Shown here in pieces: positions 1 to 7,226 of a DNA stretch of 64,000 nt. Positions within the stretch are counted from its first letter, which is position 1; every line of letters starts with the position of its first letter. The DNA is taken from NCBI RefSeq assembly GCF_000423565.1, contig NZ_AUIF01000038.1, positions 1 to 64,000 of the forward strand. The letters are read 5' to 3'. The position numbers and the translations under genes were made by a program. The notes under the pieces are model-generated. The model worked only from the letters and a program-made list of their open reading frames with translations. It was not told the origin of the DNA and ran no database searches. Origin of the DNA: Runella zeae DSM 19591. GTDB taxonomy: Bacteria > Bacteroidota > Bacteroidia > Cytophagales > Spirosomataceae.

Positions 1-2
1 AT

Positions 3-308
3 GTTGATTTAGGTTATCTTGGTATTCAGAAAGAATACAAATTTTTGTCTTTAAAGATTCCATTTAAAAAGCCCAAAAAAAGCAAAAAAAATCCTTATCC
101 AAGCTTAACATTAGAGCAAAAAAACTACAACAAGTCTATTAGTAAAAAGCGAGTTTTTGTAGAAAATGCAATTGCAGGAATAAAACGTTATCATATTTTA
201 ATTAACAAGTATAGAGGAAAATCTAAGGAAAAATTTGATGAAAGTATTGAATTATGCGCAGGCCTTTGGAACTTCAAAATCGACTTTAAGAAAAAGATAA
301 CTTGTTAG
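3..308 (+). CDS. IS5-like DDE transposase, C-terminal part
   Basis: The reading frame is already open at base 3 and ends at a TAG at 306-308, so this is the C-terminal ~100 residues of a gene that starts before the window. The segment RVFVENAIAGIKRY, followed by an ILINKYRGK stretch and LCAGLWN, is the usual end of DDE_Tnp_4-type transposases; the E of VENAI would be the last catalytic acid. An internal TTG at 45 could be mistaken for a start. Base use is strongly A-rich compared with the next genes, as expected of an insertion sequence. Whether the whole element is intact cannot be judged from here. Confidence 0.8.
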   Translation, partial: VDLGYLGIQKEYKFLSLKIPFKKPKKSKKNPYPSLTLEQKNYNKSISKKRVFVENAIAGIKRYHILINKYRGKSKEKFDESIELCAGLWNFKIDFKKKITC

Positions 309-499
309 TAATCAACAAGAAAACAACTCTATTGCTTTGGATTTGTAAATGGAACGTGTGAGCGGCGATTTTTTTGTTTTGTAAAACGGTTCCGCTGTAT
401 ACCGTTGATTCTTTTTGGTAGCTCATTTCTGTCAATTTTTTTTTGTAAAATTATTGACATGCAATGTGATACGCTTTGATGTAGATCAAAAAAAGAAAG
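309..499. other. Spacer between IS transposase and Crp/Fnr gene
   Basis: No gene seen. It should contain the right end of the insertion sequence, but the terminal inverted repeat cannot be assigned without the left end. It also holds the FNR-type palindrome at 476-489. Confidence 0.5.
476..489. promoter_or_regulatory. Orphan FNR-type box TTGAT-N4-ATCAA
   Basis: TTGATGTAGATCAA is a perfect match to the classical FNR/ANR site. It lies just after the stop codon of the minus-strand Crp/Fnr gene and has no gene start near it on either side. No TAnnTTTG element sits at the spacing seen for the other boxes in this window. It may be the remains of a promoter whose gene was cut off by the insertion sequence to the left. 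Confidence 0.5.
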
Positions 500-1069
500 T
501 CAAACTTTTGATTTTAAACGGCTCAGCGTTTCCTGCGAAATATTGAGATAAGAAGCGACCATTTTATTCGGCAAACGCCTTACGATGATTGGATTTTCGT
601 TAAGCAATTGGCGATATTTTTCGGTAGCATCTTGTGTAAGAAAAGACATGAGACGTTTGGTATTGTTTACGTAGGCTTTTTCGAGGTAATGGCGATAAAA
701 TTTTTCCCATTGCGGAATGATTTCGAGCAAATGATAAAAATCCTTGTGCGTGATATAAAGCAATTCCGAATGCTCGACTGCTTGCATAAATTCTTCAGAA
801 GGCTCACCTGTGATGAAACTTGCTAGAGCCGTCGCAAACTGGTCTTCAAAAGCAAAATATCGGGTGGCATCCTGCCCTTCCTCGTTGATGAAAAATATCC
901 GTAAACAACCTTTGCCAACGAAGAAGGTTCGTTGGCTAGTTTGTCCGTGGGTAACCAAAAGCTCATTCTTCTTTAATTTCAATGGTTTGAAGAAAGAAAG
1001 AATGATTTTTAATTCGTCTTCACTTACTTTGATTTGGGTATTGAGGTAATGTGTGAGTTGTTCGTACAT
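500..1069 (-). CDS. Crp/Fnr family transcriptional regulator
   Basis: A 189-residue protein with an N-terminal cyclic-nucleotide-binding-type beta-barrel (about residues 10-120) and a C-terminal winged helix. The recognition helix reads SQETLSRLK; E, S and R sit at the positions that FNR uses to read TTGAT half-sites, so FNR-type boxes are plausible targets. It has only one cysteine, so it cannot carry an FNR-type 4Fe-4S cluster, and its signal is unknown. It lies 22 bp after the DUF2798 gene on the same strand, and an FNR-type box precedes that gene at 1380-1393, which suggests autoregulation. The family is certain; the regulon is inferred. Confidence 0.85.
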   Translation of the reverse strand: MYEQLTHYLNTQIKVSEDELKIILSFFKPLKLKKNELLVTHGQTSQRTFFVGKGCLRIFFINEEGQDATRYFAFEDQFATALASFITGEPSEEFMQAVEHSELLYITHKDFYHLLEIIPQWEKFYRHYLEKAYVNNTKRLMSFLTQDATEKYRQLLNENPIIVRRLPNKMVASYLNISQETLSRLKSKV

Positions 1070-1091
1070 TCAAAATTAGTTGGCTCTTAAA

Positions 1092-1316
1092 TTACTCTTT
1101 TACGGTTAACTTTTCTGCCAGTTTTCGGGCATTGGGAATAATGAGAAATGCTGCCGCATACGCTACGGGCAACATGACGCTCCACGCTTTCATAAATTTG
1201 ACAAACCAGTCTTCGCCGAATCCATAGTTGCGCATAAGACCTACAAATGCCATAATCAACGTCATCGGAATTACCACAAATAGGGTGTTGATGTACTTAA
1301 AGTGTTTCTTTTTCAT
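1092..1316 (-). CDS. DUF2798 small membrane protein
   Basis: A 74-residue protein with two predicted membrane helices (about residues 8-28 and 40-62). The IPMTLIMAFVGLMRNYG segment is typical of the DUF2798 family, whose function is not known. It is the first gene of a likely two-gene unit with the Crp/Fnr regulator that follows. A promoter with an FNR-type box (1380-1393) and a CATTTTTG -7 element (minus strand, 1350-1357) lies upstream, so expression probably responds to oxygen or nitrosative stress through a Crp/Fnr protein. Confidence 0.8.
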   Translation of the reverse strand: MKKKHFKYINTLFVVIPMTLIMAFVGLMRNYGFGEDWFVKFMKAWSVMLPVAYAAAFLIIPNARKLAEKLTVKE

Positions 1317-1349
1317 TTATTTGAATTGTTAAGAAGATGAATAATGGTG

Positions 1350-1393
1350 CAAAAATGCAACGCTTATTTTCTTCAAACTTTGATGTAAGTCAA
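1350..1393 (-). promoter_or_regulatory. FNR-type promoter of the DUF2798-crp unit
   Basis: The box TTGATGTAAGTCAA (1380-1393) is centred 36.5 nt upstream of the final G of a CATTTTTG -7 element (minus strand, 1357 to 1350). With a start of transcription about 5 nt later, the box would be centred near -41.5, the class II activator position. The hemN promoter has the same spacing. Confidence 0.6.
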
Positions 1394-1455
1394 AAAATGC
1401 TGGTTAGTTGGTTTTTTAGACTCATCATGTCTTTATGGGATATATCTATTTTCTA

Positions 1456-2076
1456 CTAAGATAAGCTCTTAAGTTCGTGATGAAGGTTGATGCGAGCCTG
1501 ATACTCAAAGCGTTCATAAAAATAGTCGGTTTTGTATATGCGAGGCATAGCCACAAAATGTTGTAAAACTTTTCGTCGACCTGGCTTGTAAATCAAGTCT
1601 GGATAGTATCGATACTCTTTCCGTATCAGATGTGTATAGTGTTTGTACGCTTCAGGAGTACTACCAAAAATAGCCAAATCAGCGTCAATGAAATAGTTGG
1701 TATCTTGATTATTTGATTCTATGTGGCCTTTGGTGGCTATTATTTGAGCACAACAATGCGCTATACTGTTTTGGGGCAAGCCTAGCTGCTCAAGTCTTTC
1801 GGCGGCAAGTTTGGCACTTTGCTCTTCGTTATTGTTTTTTAGGACATTATACACGATGTCATGATAAGCTACGGCCATCATGAGAGATTGCCAATTATTA
1901 ATTTTGTCAAAGACGTTTGACAAAGAAGCCACTAAAGCGTTGAGATGTGAGAGGTTGTGATAATGGCGTTCAGGTTTTGAATACTGATGTTGGATTTCAC
2001 TCCAAAGCTTTTCGATGAGGGGTAGGTCCTTTGTTAAGGTCGCAAGTTGTTCTTTGAAAATCTGTTCAAACATCAT
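1456..2076 (-). CDS. HD-superfamily metal-dependent phosphohydrolase-like protein
   Basis: A 206-residue cytoplasmic protein. YHNLSHL near residue 40 and AYHDIVYN near residue 70 give the histidine and HD metal ligands of the COG4339 type of predicted HD phosphohydrolases. Later SAKLAAERL and the C-terminal YEYQARINLHHEL are also typical of that group. The substrate is unknown. The gene follows the secreted-protein gene at 2096-3232 on the same strand with a 19-bp gap, which may be coincidence. The assignment is to family only. Confidence 0.8.
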   Translation of the reverse strand: MMFEQIFKEQLATLTKDLPLIEKLWSEIQHQYSKPERHYHNLSHLNALVASLSNVFDKINNWQSLMMAVAYHDIVYNVLKNNNEEQSAKLAAERLEQLGLPQNSIAHCCAQIIATKGHIESNNQDTNYFIDADLAIFGSTPEAYKHYTHLIRKEYRYYPDLIYKPGRRKVLQHFVAMPRIYKTDYFYERFEYQARINLHHELKSLS

Positions 2077-2095
2077 ATTAATTCAAATGAAGCCG

Positions 2096-3232
2096 CTATT
2101 TTCCAGTGACAGGGACTCGTGAGGTTTTGATGACAGGCTCCGAAAATGTCTTTGTTTCATAACGAGGCTTGAGGATTATGTCCGAGTAGGTTTGTTCTTC
2201 GTAGACGTTGGTTTCGAGAATAGCAACGACCTTCACGGTAGCATCTATGGCCTGTACTAGGTTGTCGTTGGAGAGAAGTACATAATAAGTCCCTTGGCAT
2301 AAGCTTGGTTCCGTGAATTTTCGATAGCCCGCTACGCCTTTGCCTTGGTCATAAACAGTATATTTTTGACCCGCCACAAAAAGATCTTTATTGGTCTGAT
2401 TAGCAATGGCATAATACACATCTTCTCCAGCTTTGGGGGTGGCTAAATCAGTGACCACACCCGCTGCCAATGCCCCTAGTGGTGTAGTAAAGTAAGCCAC
2501 CGCACCTTTTACTATGTTTTTGATGATTTGTGCATTTTGTTTCCAAGCTAGATTGGCTTCTTTTCCTACGCCCACCCAGTAAGCCCAAGCGATTACTTTG
2601 GTGGTTTTGTAAGGACTGATTTGGTGGAGTGGAAGTTTGAATGATAGAGAAGTTTTGTTGTGATTGCTGAGGTTGGCGTTTGAGTGCACCCTTTGTGGTT
2701 TATCAAAAATCAACTCTTCTTTCTGCTCAGTCTTGACGAGTACTTTCTTGGTCTTTTGAATATATGTAGTATCATAGCCTGCAATGACCTCTTTGGTATA
2801 CGTTTTGTAGGTGGTTTCGTCTCGGTCTTCCCACGTCACCGAAGTATTGAAACGAGCCGTTTCTGCACTAGCCGGGATGCGTTGAACCTTGATTTTACAG
2901 ATTCGGCCAGTAAGAGCCGTATTTTTAAATCTAAAGATATAAACTCCTTGCTTGGGTACCTCGATGGTTTTATTTTCCAAAAAAGTGACTTTGTAATCCG
3001 CATACCGAGGGTTGTTGGGATATTCTACAATTTCGATTTCTTTCAACTCTTTGGTGTCAACTTCTTTGAAATTAAGAACGATTTTGTCGCCAGCGGCAAA
3101 TCCAAAATAAAACTCCTCTTCTTTGAGTCCCCCTATTTTGAGGGTTTGCTCGGTGACTTCTACGGGTTGTTGGGCGGGTAGGGTGGTGGTCAAAAGTACA
3201 AAACCTAAAAAGGCGGCTACTATTCTAAACAT
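2096..3232 (-). CDS. Secreted protein of unknown function
   Basis: The ATG at 3232 is chosen because it gives a clean signal peptide (MFRIVAAFLGFVLLTTTLPAQ); the frame is open further upstream to 3367, but that extension is not leader-like. The mature part, about 358 residues, starts with a beta-rich domain (residues 25-140) that resembles extracellular adhesive or lectin-like folds. It then has a Lys/Thr-rich linker and a hydrophobic stretch around residues 250-275 (AYFTTPLGALAAGVV). I do not recognise the family. It is probably exported to the periplasm or cell surface. Confidence 0.65.
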   Translation of the reverse strand: MFRIVAAFLGFVLLTTTLPAQQPVEVTEQTLKIGGLKEEEFYFGFAAGDKIVLNFKEVDTKELKEIEIVEYPNNPRYADYKVTFLENKTIEVPKQGVYIFRFKNTALTGRICKIKVQRIPASAETARFNTSVTWEDRDETTYKTYTKEVIAGYDTTYIQKTKKVLVKTEQKEELIFDKPQRVHSNANLSNHNKTSLSFKLPLHQISPYKTTKVIAWAYWVGVGKEANLAWKQNAQIIKNIVKGAVAYFTTPLGALAAGVVTDLATPKAGEDVYYAIANQTNKDLFVAGQKYTVYDQGKGVAGYRKFTEPSLCQGTYYVLLSNDNLVQAIDATVKVVAILETNVYEEQTYSDIILKPRYETKTFSEPVIKTSRVPVTGK

Positions 3233-3406
3233 AGGGTTTTGATTCAAATGATAGAACTTTTTCAAGTTGATGAACAACGCAATGTTAGTAATTAAGCTTT
3301 TATTTCTCCCAAAAAATTGAATATTATTTAACCCTAAACCCATTTTATTGGGAATAGTACTTATCATTTGTCAAAAATAGCGGTGTATTTTCAATAGCCC
3401 GAAGCT

Positions 3407-3979
3407 TTAACGGAATTGTTTAGGTAATTGCTTTTGACTTGCTAAGGATGCTACTTCCTGGATTCTTTTTTGCCTCGTTTCGGGGCGTTTGGCGAGTACG
3501 AGCCAGTGCAATAAGGACTTTCGGACGGATTTACTTAATCCCAAAAAATAACTTAACGAGGAAGGATAGTTTTCAAAAGCCTCCGTCAAATCTTGAGGGA
3601 TAATGAGTGCTTCAATCTCGTCCAACATATCCCAAGAACCGTTTTGCTTTGCAATTTCAATACTCTTTAATCCCGCTGAGGTCATTAAACCTTCTTCAGT
3701 GAGCCGTGCTATTTTTTCTTTGTTTATTTTAGACCATCCACTGCGGGGTTTTCGTGGACAAAAAAACTGGATAAAGGCGTCGTTATCTACCGAGACGCGA
3801 GTGCTGTCTATCCACCCAAAACATAACGCCTCGTCGACGGCCTCACTCCAGCTAATGGTGGGAATATTGGTGTGTTTTTTATAACAAACCAGCCAAATAG
3901 ATGACTTAGAATGATGATTTTCATGTAACCATTCGCGCCATGCTTGGCGGCTTTGGGGATAAAAGGTCTCCTTTTCCAT
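3407..3979 (-). CDS. YdeI/OmpD-associated family protein
   Basis: A 190-residue protein with the hallmark order of the family: W-x-x-WL near the N-terminus, SWSEAVDEALCFGWIDS around residue 45, FCPRKPRSGWSKINKEKI around 75, and a C-terminal ETRQKRIQEV helix. Members are called bacteriocin-protection or periplasmic-like proteins, but their biochemical role is unclear, and no signal peptide is present here. The gene stands alone on the minus strand. Confidence 0.85.
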   Translation of the reverse strand: MEKETFYPQSRQAWREWLHENHHSKSSIWLVCYKKHTNIPTISWSEAVDEALCFGWIDSTRVSVDNDAFIQFFCPRKPRSGWSKINKEKIARLTEEGLMTSAGLKSIEIAKQNGSWDMLDEIEALIIPQDLTEAFENYPSSLSYFLGLSKSVRKSLLHWLVLAKRPETRQKRIQEVASLASQKQLPKQFR

Positions 3980-4084
3980 AAGTGCTGATTACGTCAGGTA
4001 TTTTATGACAAATTTAATACTTATGGTTGACAGCCCTATGTCAGGAGTATTTTTTGGGGGACAGGTAGATGAGCTACCACAAAC

Positions 4085-4525
4085 TTATGCTTTGGCGATT
4101 TTTCTAAGCATAGTGCCGCAGCTTACTAGAATAGCCCCTATAGTAAACATAATAATATGAAGTGGGTTAATATCTCTCACCATGATGATTTGAATCAGTA
4201 TCCAGCCACTCAGCAAAATACCCTGAATGATAATAAGCACAGGGGCATTTGCTTGGTGTTTTATGGTAGAAAATGCCGTCAGTAAACTCAAAATGCCGTT
4301 TACAGAAAACAAAACTAGGCCGGGGATTAGAAAAGAACGGAATGGTGAAAATTGTAAATAATCGACGGTCATTCCCATTTTAGAGCCAGAAGGGTCTATC
4401 ATAAATAGGAGTCCTGCTATGATGGCATTGAGAGCTGTCAAAAGGAGGGAAGCAATGGAGAGGATTCTTAAAAACTTTTCCATTTTCGGAGGTGAATCAT
4501 TGGGCGTTTGGTAATAATGAGCCAA
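4085..4525 (-). CDS. Four-helix membrane protein of unknown function
   Basis: A 146-residue protein with four evident membrane helices (about residues 20-42, 56-78, 90-112 and 116-138) and a short polar N-terminus. A second ATG 14 codons in (4483) is an alternative start directly before the first helix. The layout resembles small DUF4345/DoxX-like integral proteins, but no defining motif is visible, so I give no family. Confidence 0.6.
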   Translation of the reverse strand: MAHYYQTPNDSPPKMEKFLRILSIASLLLTALNAIIAGLLFMIDPSGSKMGMTVDYLQFSPFRSFLIPGLVLFSVNGILSLLTAFSTIKHQANAPVLIIIQGILLSGWILIQIIMVRDINPLHIIMFTIGAILVSCGTMLRKIAKA

Positions 4526-4582
4526 TAAATCTACCTCAGTAAGATGGTAAAATAAATAACATAGATCAGTTTTTGCCTTTGA

Positions 4583-6148
4583 TTATTCATAACCATGATA
4601 CAAATACAGGGCACCGTAGGTCCAGTTGGGGCCTTCTAACCCAGGATAATTGAATCGGTCCATCATCAATGCCACGTATCGGAAGGGATAATCGTCGGGG
4701 AGTTGTACTACATTGGGCCATACTCTGGTACCTGAGCTGGCATCCCAAGGAGGTAAATCCATTCCTAAAGTGCCTACTGACTTGAGGTCAGGATAAGAGT
4801 AAATGAAAATTTTGCGCTCTTGGCTACCCGAAAAACAGTAGCGTTTGTCCCCTATTTTTTGGATAGAGGTACCCGTAGAATTAAAAGTGACGGGGCCTGC
4901 AATGCGGCGATAACCTTTGTTCCACTCTTCCGACTCCAGCATGATAGCCTTGTAGCCGTTGATATTCTCACAGGTGAGTATGCGCCATTTTTTTGCGATG
5001 TCGTCAAATAAGATATGGGGATCTTCAATGTCTCCCACTACTCCAAAAGGACTTGCACTCATCACCGAAAAACCAAAACGCGGGTCTTTTTGACTCTCAA
5101 CAGTTAACAGTTGCTTTTTCTCATTTGGATGTGCATAAGCACTAAAACCTGTCGTGATACCCCGCCATAGCTTGTGCTGTCGGTCGAAAAAAATATGAGA
5201 AGCGATTTCGTTGCGAAGAAGGCCGTCGGCGCGGTCAAACAAGATAACCCCTTCTAAGCGAACATCAAACACGGAAGGATCCATACTAAAAACCCCTTGG
5301 ATATGGTGTGGCAAAGCCCTGCCCCGAATGGACATGGTGTACCAAAGTCGCCCACGGTCAAGCATAGGTTCGCCGTCTTCGTAGGTTATGGCCCTAATAT
5401 CGGCTAGTCCCATACCGCTGCTAAGGGTTGAGGTTATTTTATTGATAGAGATGTGTCCCGTTTGTTGTGATACATATAAATGCGATTGAAAAGAATTGAG
5501 GTATTGTTTTTTGCGTAAATCAATATACCGACCAAAATCAGACTGACCGATAGGTACAGGCAAACTATCTTTCTGGACATATAAAGTAAGACCACTACCA
5601 AGCATTTGTAGAATAATTTTTCCAGAAATACGGCTTTTTAGGGCGTTTTTAGTGGCGATTGTGCTATCTTTTATGACCTTGGAGCCTTGGAGTAGGGTTT
5701 GGGTTATTCCGGTGATTTGTAGGTCGTTGTACTTGATTTTGATAAAAAATTGCTCATTTTTAGCCGCATCTGCAAACATAAACCCTAATTCGCCTTGGCC
5801 TTGGCAAGAGGCCAAATCAATAGTATAGGTAGCAAATGGATTGAATCCGCCAAACCAAATGGCCGTGCGTGTATCGGTCTTAGATTGAATCGAAAGTTGC
5901 GCCTCATGAATCTTGACATCTGCTTTTTCATGGCCCATATGAGTAATCGGGTACATGGCCGATAGCCCGATGATTTCGCGAGGGCTCAATGCCGCCAACG
6001 GAATAGATTGCTGTTCGTCAAAGACAAACCTACGCACTCCTTGTCTTACAAACTTGATTTGGTCGGGTGAAAGAGGGGGCTGGGCAAGGAGGGAATTAAA
6101 AAAAGAAAAAGCAAGAAAAAATAAGGCAAGCGTTTTGCGAGGATTCAT
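4583..6148 (-). CDS. Secreted beta-propeller-like protein, possible glycoside hydrolase relative
   Basis: The ATG at 6148 gives a signal peptide (MNPRKTLALFFLAFSFFNSLLAQ); an in-frame ATG six codons earlier is less likely. About 500 mature residues follow. Residues ~30-230 look like a jelly-roll sugar-binding domain (AIWFGGFNPFATYTIDL). The rest carries repeated blade-like segments such as RLWYTMSIRG, DPHILFDDIAKKWRIL and WTYGALYLYHGY, as in five-bladed propellers of GH43/GH32 type enzymes. I cannot place three catalytic acids with confidence, so enzyme activity is only a possibility. It begins 27 bp after the acyltransferase gene at 6176-7177 on the same strand. Confidence 0.55.
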   Translation of the reverse strand: MNPRKTLALFFLAFSFFNSLLAQPPLSPDQIKFVRQGVRRFVFDEQQSIPLAALSPREIIGLSAMYPITHMGHEKADVKIHEAQLSIQSKTDTRTAIWFGGFNPFATYTIDLASCQGQGELGFMFADAAKNEQFFIKIKYNDLQITGITQTLLQGSKVIKDSTIATKNALKSRISGKIILQMLGSGLTLYVQKDSLPVPIGQSDFGRYIDLRKKQYLNSFQSHLYVSQQTGHISINKITSTLSSGMGLADIRAITYEDGEPMLDRGRLWYTMSIRGRALPHHIQGVFSMDPSVFDVRLEGVILFDRADGLLRNEIASHIFFDRQHKLWRGITTGFSAYAHPNEKKQLLTVESQKDPRFGFSVMSASPFGVVGDIEDPHILFDDIAKKWRILTCENINGYKAIMLESEEWNKGYRRIAGPVTFNSTGTSIQKIGDKRYCFSGSQERKIFIYSYPDLKSVGTLGMDLPPWDASSGTRVWPNVVQLPDDYPFRYVALMMDRFNYPGLEGPNWTYGALYLYHGYE

Positions 6149-6175
6149 AGCGAATAGAAGCAACAAGGTACTATT

Positions 6176-7177
6176 TCAAACAATGATTTTGTGAAATTGG
6201 AGTTTATCACAGTTTTTTGCTCCTAAATTTTGTTTAAATCTGCGTAAACTGGGTTTTTCGAGACCATGCTCATCTACCGACACCCCCAAGTCTAAAAGGC
6301 TGATATCGTGTTTTTGACAGTAATCATAAAGCCCTTTGTTGAGCATTACGGCTGGGCTGAAAGTACGATAGCTGAGGTTGTCGGCAGGACAAAAATTGTA
6401 CAAGACCTGTTCTCCCACTTGTACCGCAATGGTAAGCGAGGCGATGGTATCGCCGTCTTTGACACAGTAGATACGGAAATATTCGGGAAAAACACGGAGC
6501 CACATTTTGAATTGCTCAAGACTGAACGACAACGAATAGCCAAGTGACCGACGATTGTGCTGGATAAATTGATAAACATCCTCAGGAATGGGCTTTTGCC
6601 ATTCTTCAAAGCGAAAACCTGCTTTGGTACATTTGCGTAGGCGTCTTTTTTCGGAAGCATGTAATCCTTCCTCAAAACAACAGGACGTAACAGCAAGGTG
6701 CTGATTGGAAGTAGATTGGAGTATACCAAACGAATTCCGTAACAATCCTCTTTTAATAAAAGCCGTACGGTTTGGATTATAACACGCGGGGTAATATTTG
6801 AGTGTGATAGACCTAATCCCGAGCGTTTTGCTGAAGTTCTCAATAAAATGGAGCCATTCGTCAAAGTCTTCATGACTCAAATGCTCGGCGATTTCGAAAG
6901 AGCCGAAAGACGCTCTAAAAGGACTAATGCCTTTAGGAGTTTGTACAAACAAATGAAAAAATCCATAAGCCTCGGACTGGGTATCGGCGTTTGTCAAGAC
7001 AAAAGTATAAACTTCTTCGGCTGCTTGATACCTGACATGCAGAGGGGTATTGAACAGCCAAGGGGTCCATCGGATGCGAAAATGGTGTAGAATTTCAGGC
7101 TCGTTCCTAAACACACGTGCCGTATAACGTCGTGGCTTGGGAGATTTTGCCCTTTTCTGTGGGATTATGGACGTCAT
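6176..7177 (-). CDS. GNAT/FemAB-like acyltransferase
   Basis: The start at 7177 (MTSIIPQKRAK) is preferred over an ATG at 7207 that would run into the promoter of the divergent ABC-F gene. The 333-residue protein has the two-lobed GNAT arrangement of FemAB-type acyltransferases: GLHASEKRRLRKC near residue 170, a YEF/IYCVKDGD strand near 240, and LLDLGVSVDEHG near 300. Such enzymes add amino acids or acyl groups to peptidoglycan precursors, polysaccharides or peptides; the substrate here is unknown. Pairing with the secreted propeller protein downstream suggests envelope work, as inference only. Confidence 0.65.
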   Translation of the reverse strand: MTSIIPQKRAKSPKPRRYTARVFRNEPEILHHFRIRWTPWLFNTPLHVRYQAAEEVYTFVLTNADTQSEAYGFFHLFVQTPKGISPFRASFGSFEIAEHLSHEDFDEWLHFIENFSKTLGIRSITLKYYPACYNPNRTAFIKRGLLRNSFGILQSTSNQHLAVTSCCFEEGLHASEKRRLRKCTKAGFRFEEWQKPIPEDVYQFIQHNRRSLGYSLSFSLEQFKMWLRVFPEYFRIYCVKDGDTIASLTIAVQVGEQVLYNFCPADNLSYRTFSPAVMLNKGLYDYCQKHDISLLDLGVSVDEHGLEKPSLRRFKQNLGAKNCDKLQFHKIIV

Positions 7178-7214
7178 TCTGTGATTACTTGTCGGACAAA
7201 GATACAAAATCCGC

Positions 7215-7222
7215 TAACTTTG
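7215..7222 (+). promoter_or_regulatory. -7 element TAACTTTG of the ABC-F gene
   Basis: It matches the Bacteroidota TAnnTTTG consensus exactly. It ends only 4 nt before the ATG at 7227, so transcription would begin at or within a few bases of the start codon, giving a leaderless or nearly leaderless mRNA. Confidence 0.5.
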
Positions 7223-7226
7223 CGGC

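Noticed and set aside
4028-4043. TGACA-N6-TGTCA palindrome upstream of the YdeI-like gene
   Set aside because: The spacing differs from the FNR-type boxes here, there is no -7 element at a fitting distance, and only one example exists.
6346-6873. A 175-codon frame overlapping the acyltransferase gene
   Set aside because: It lies fully inside a convincing gene in another frame and its translation has no domain-like features.
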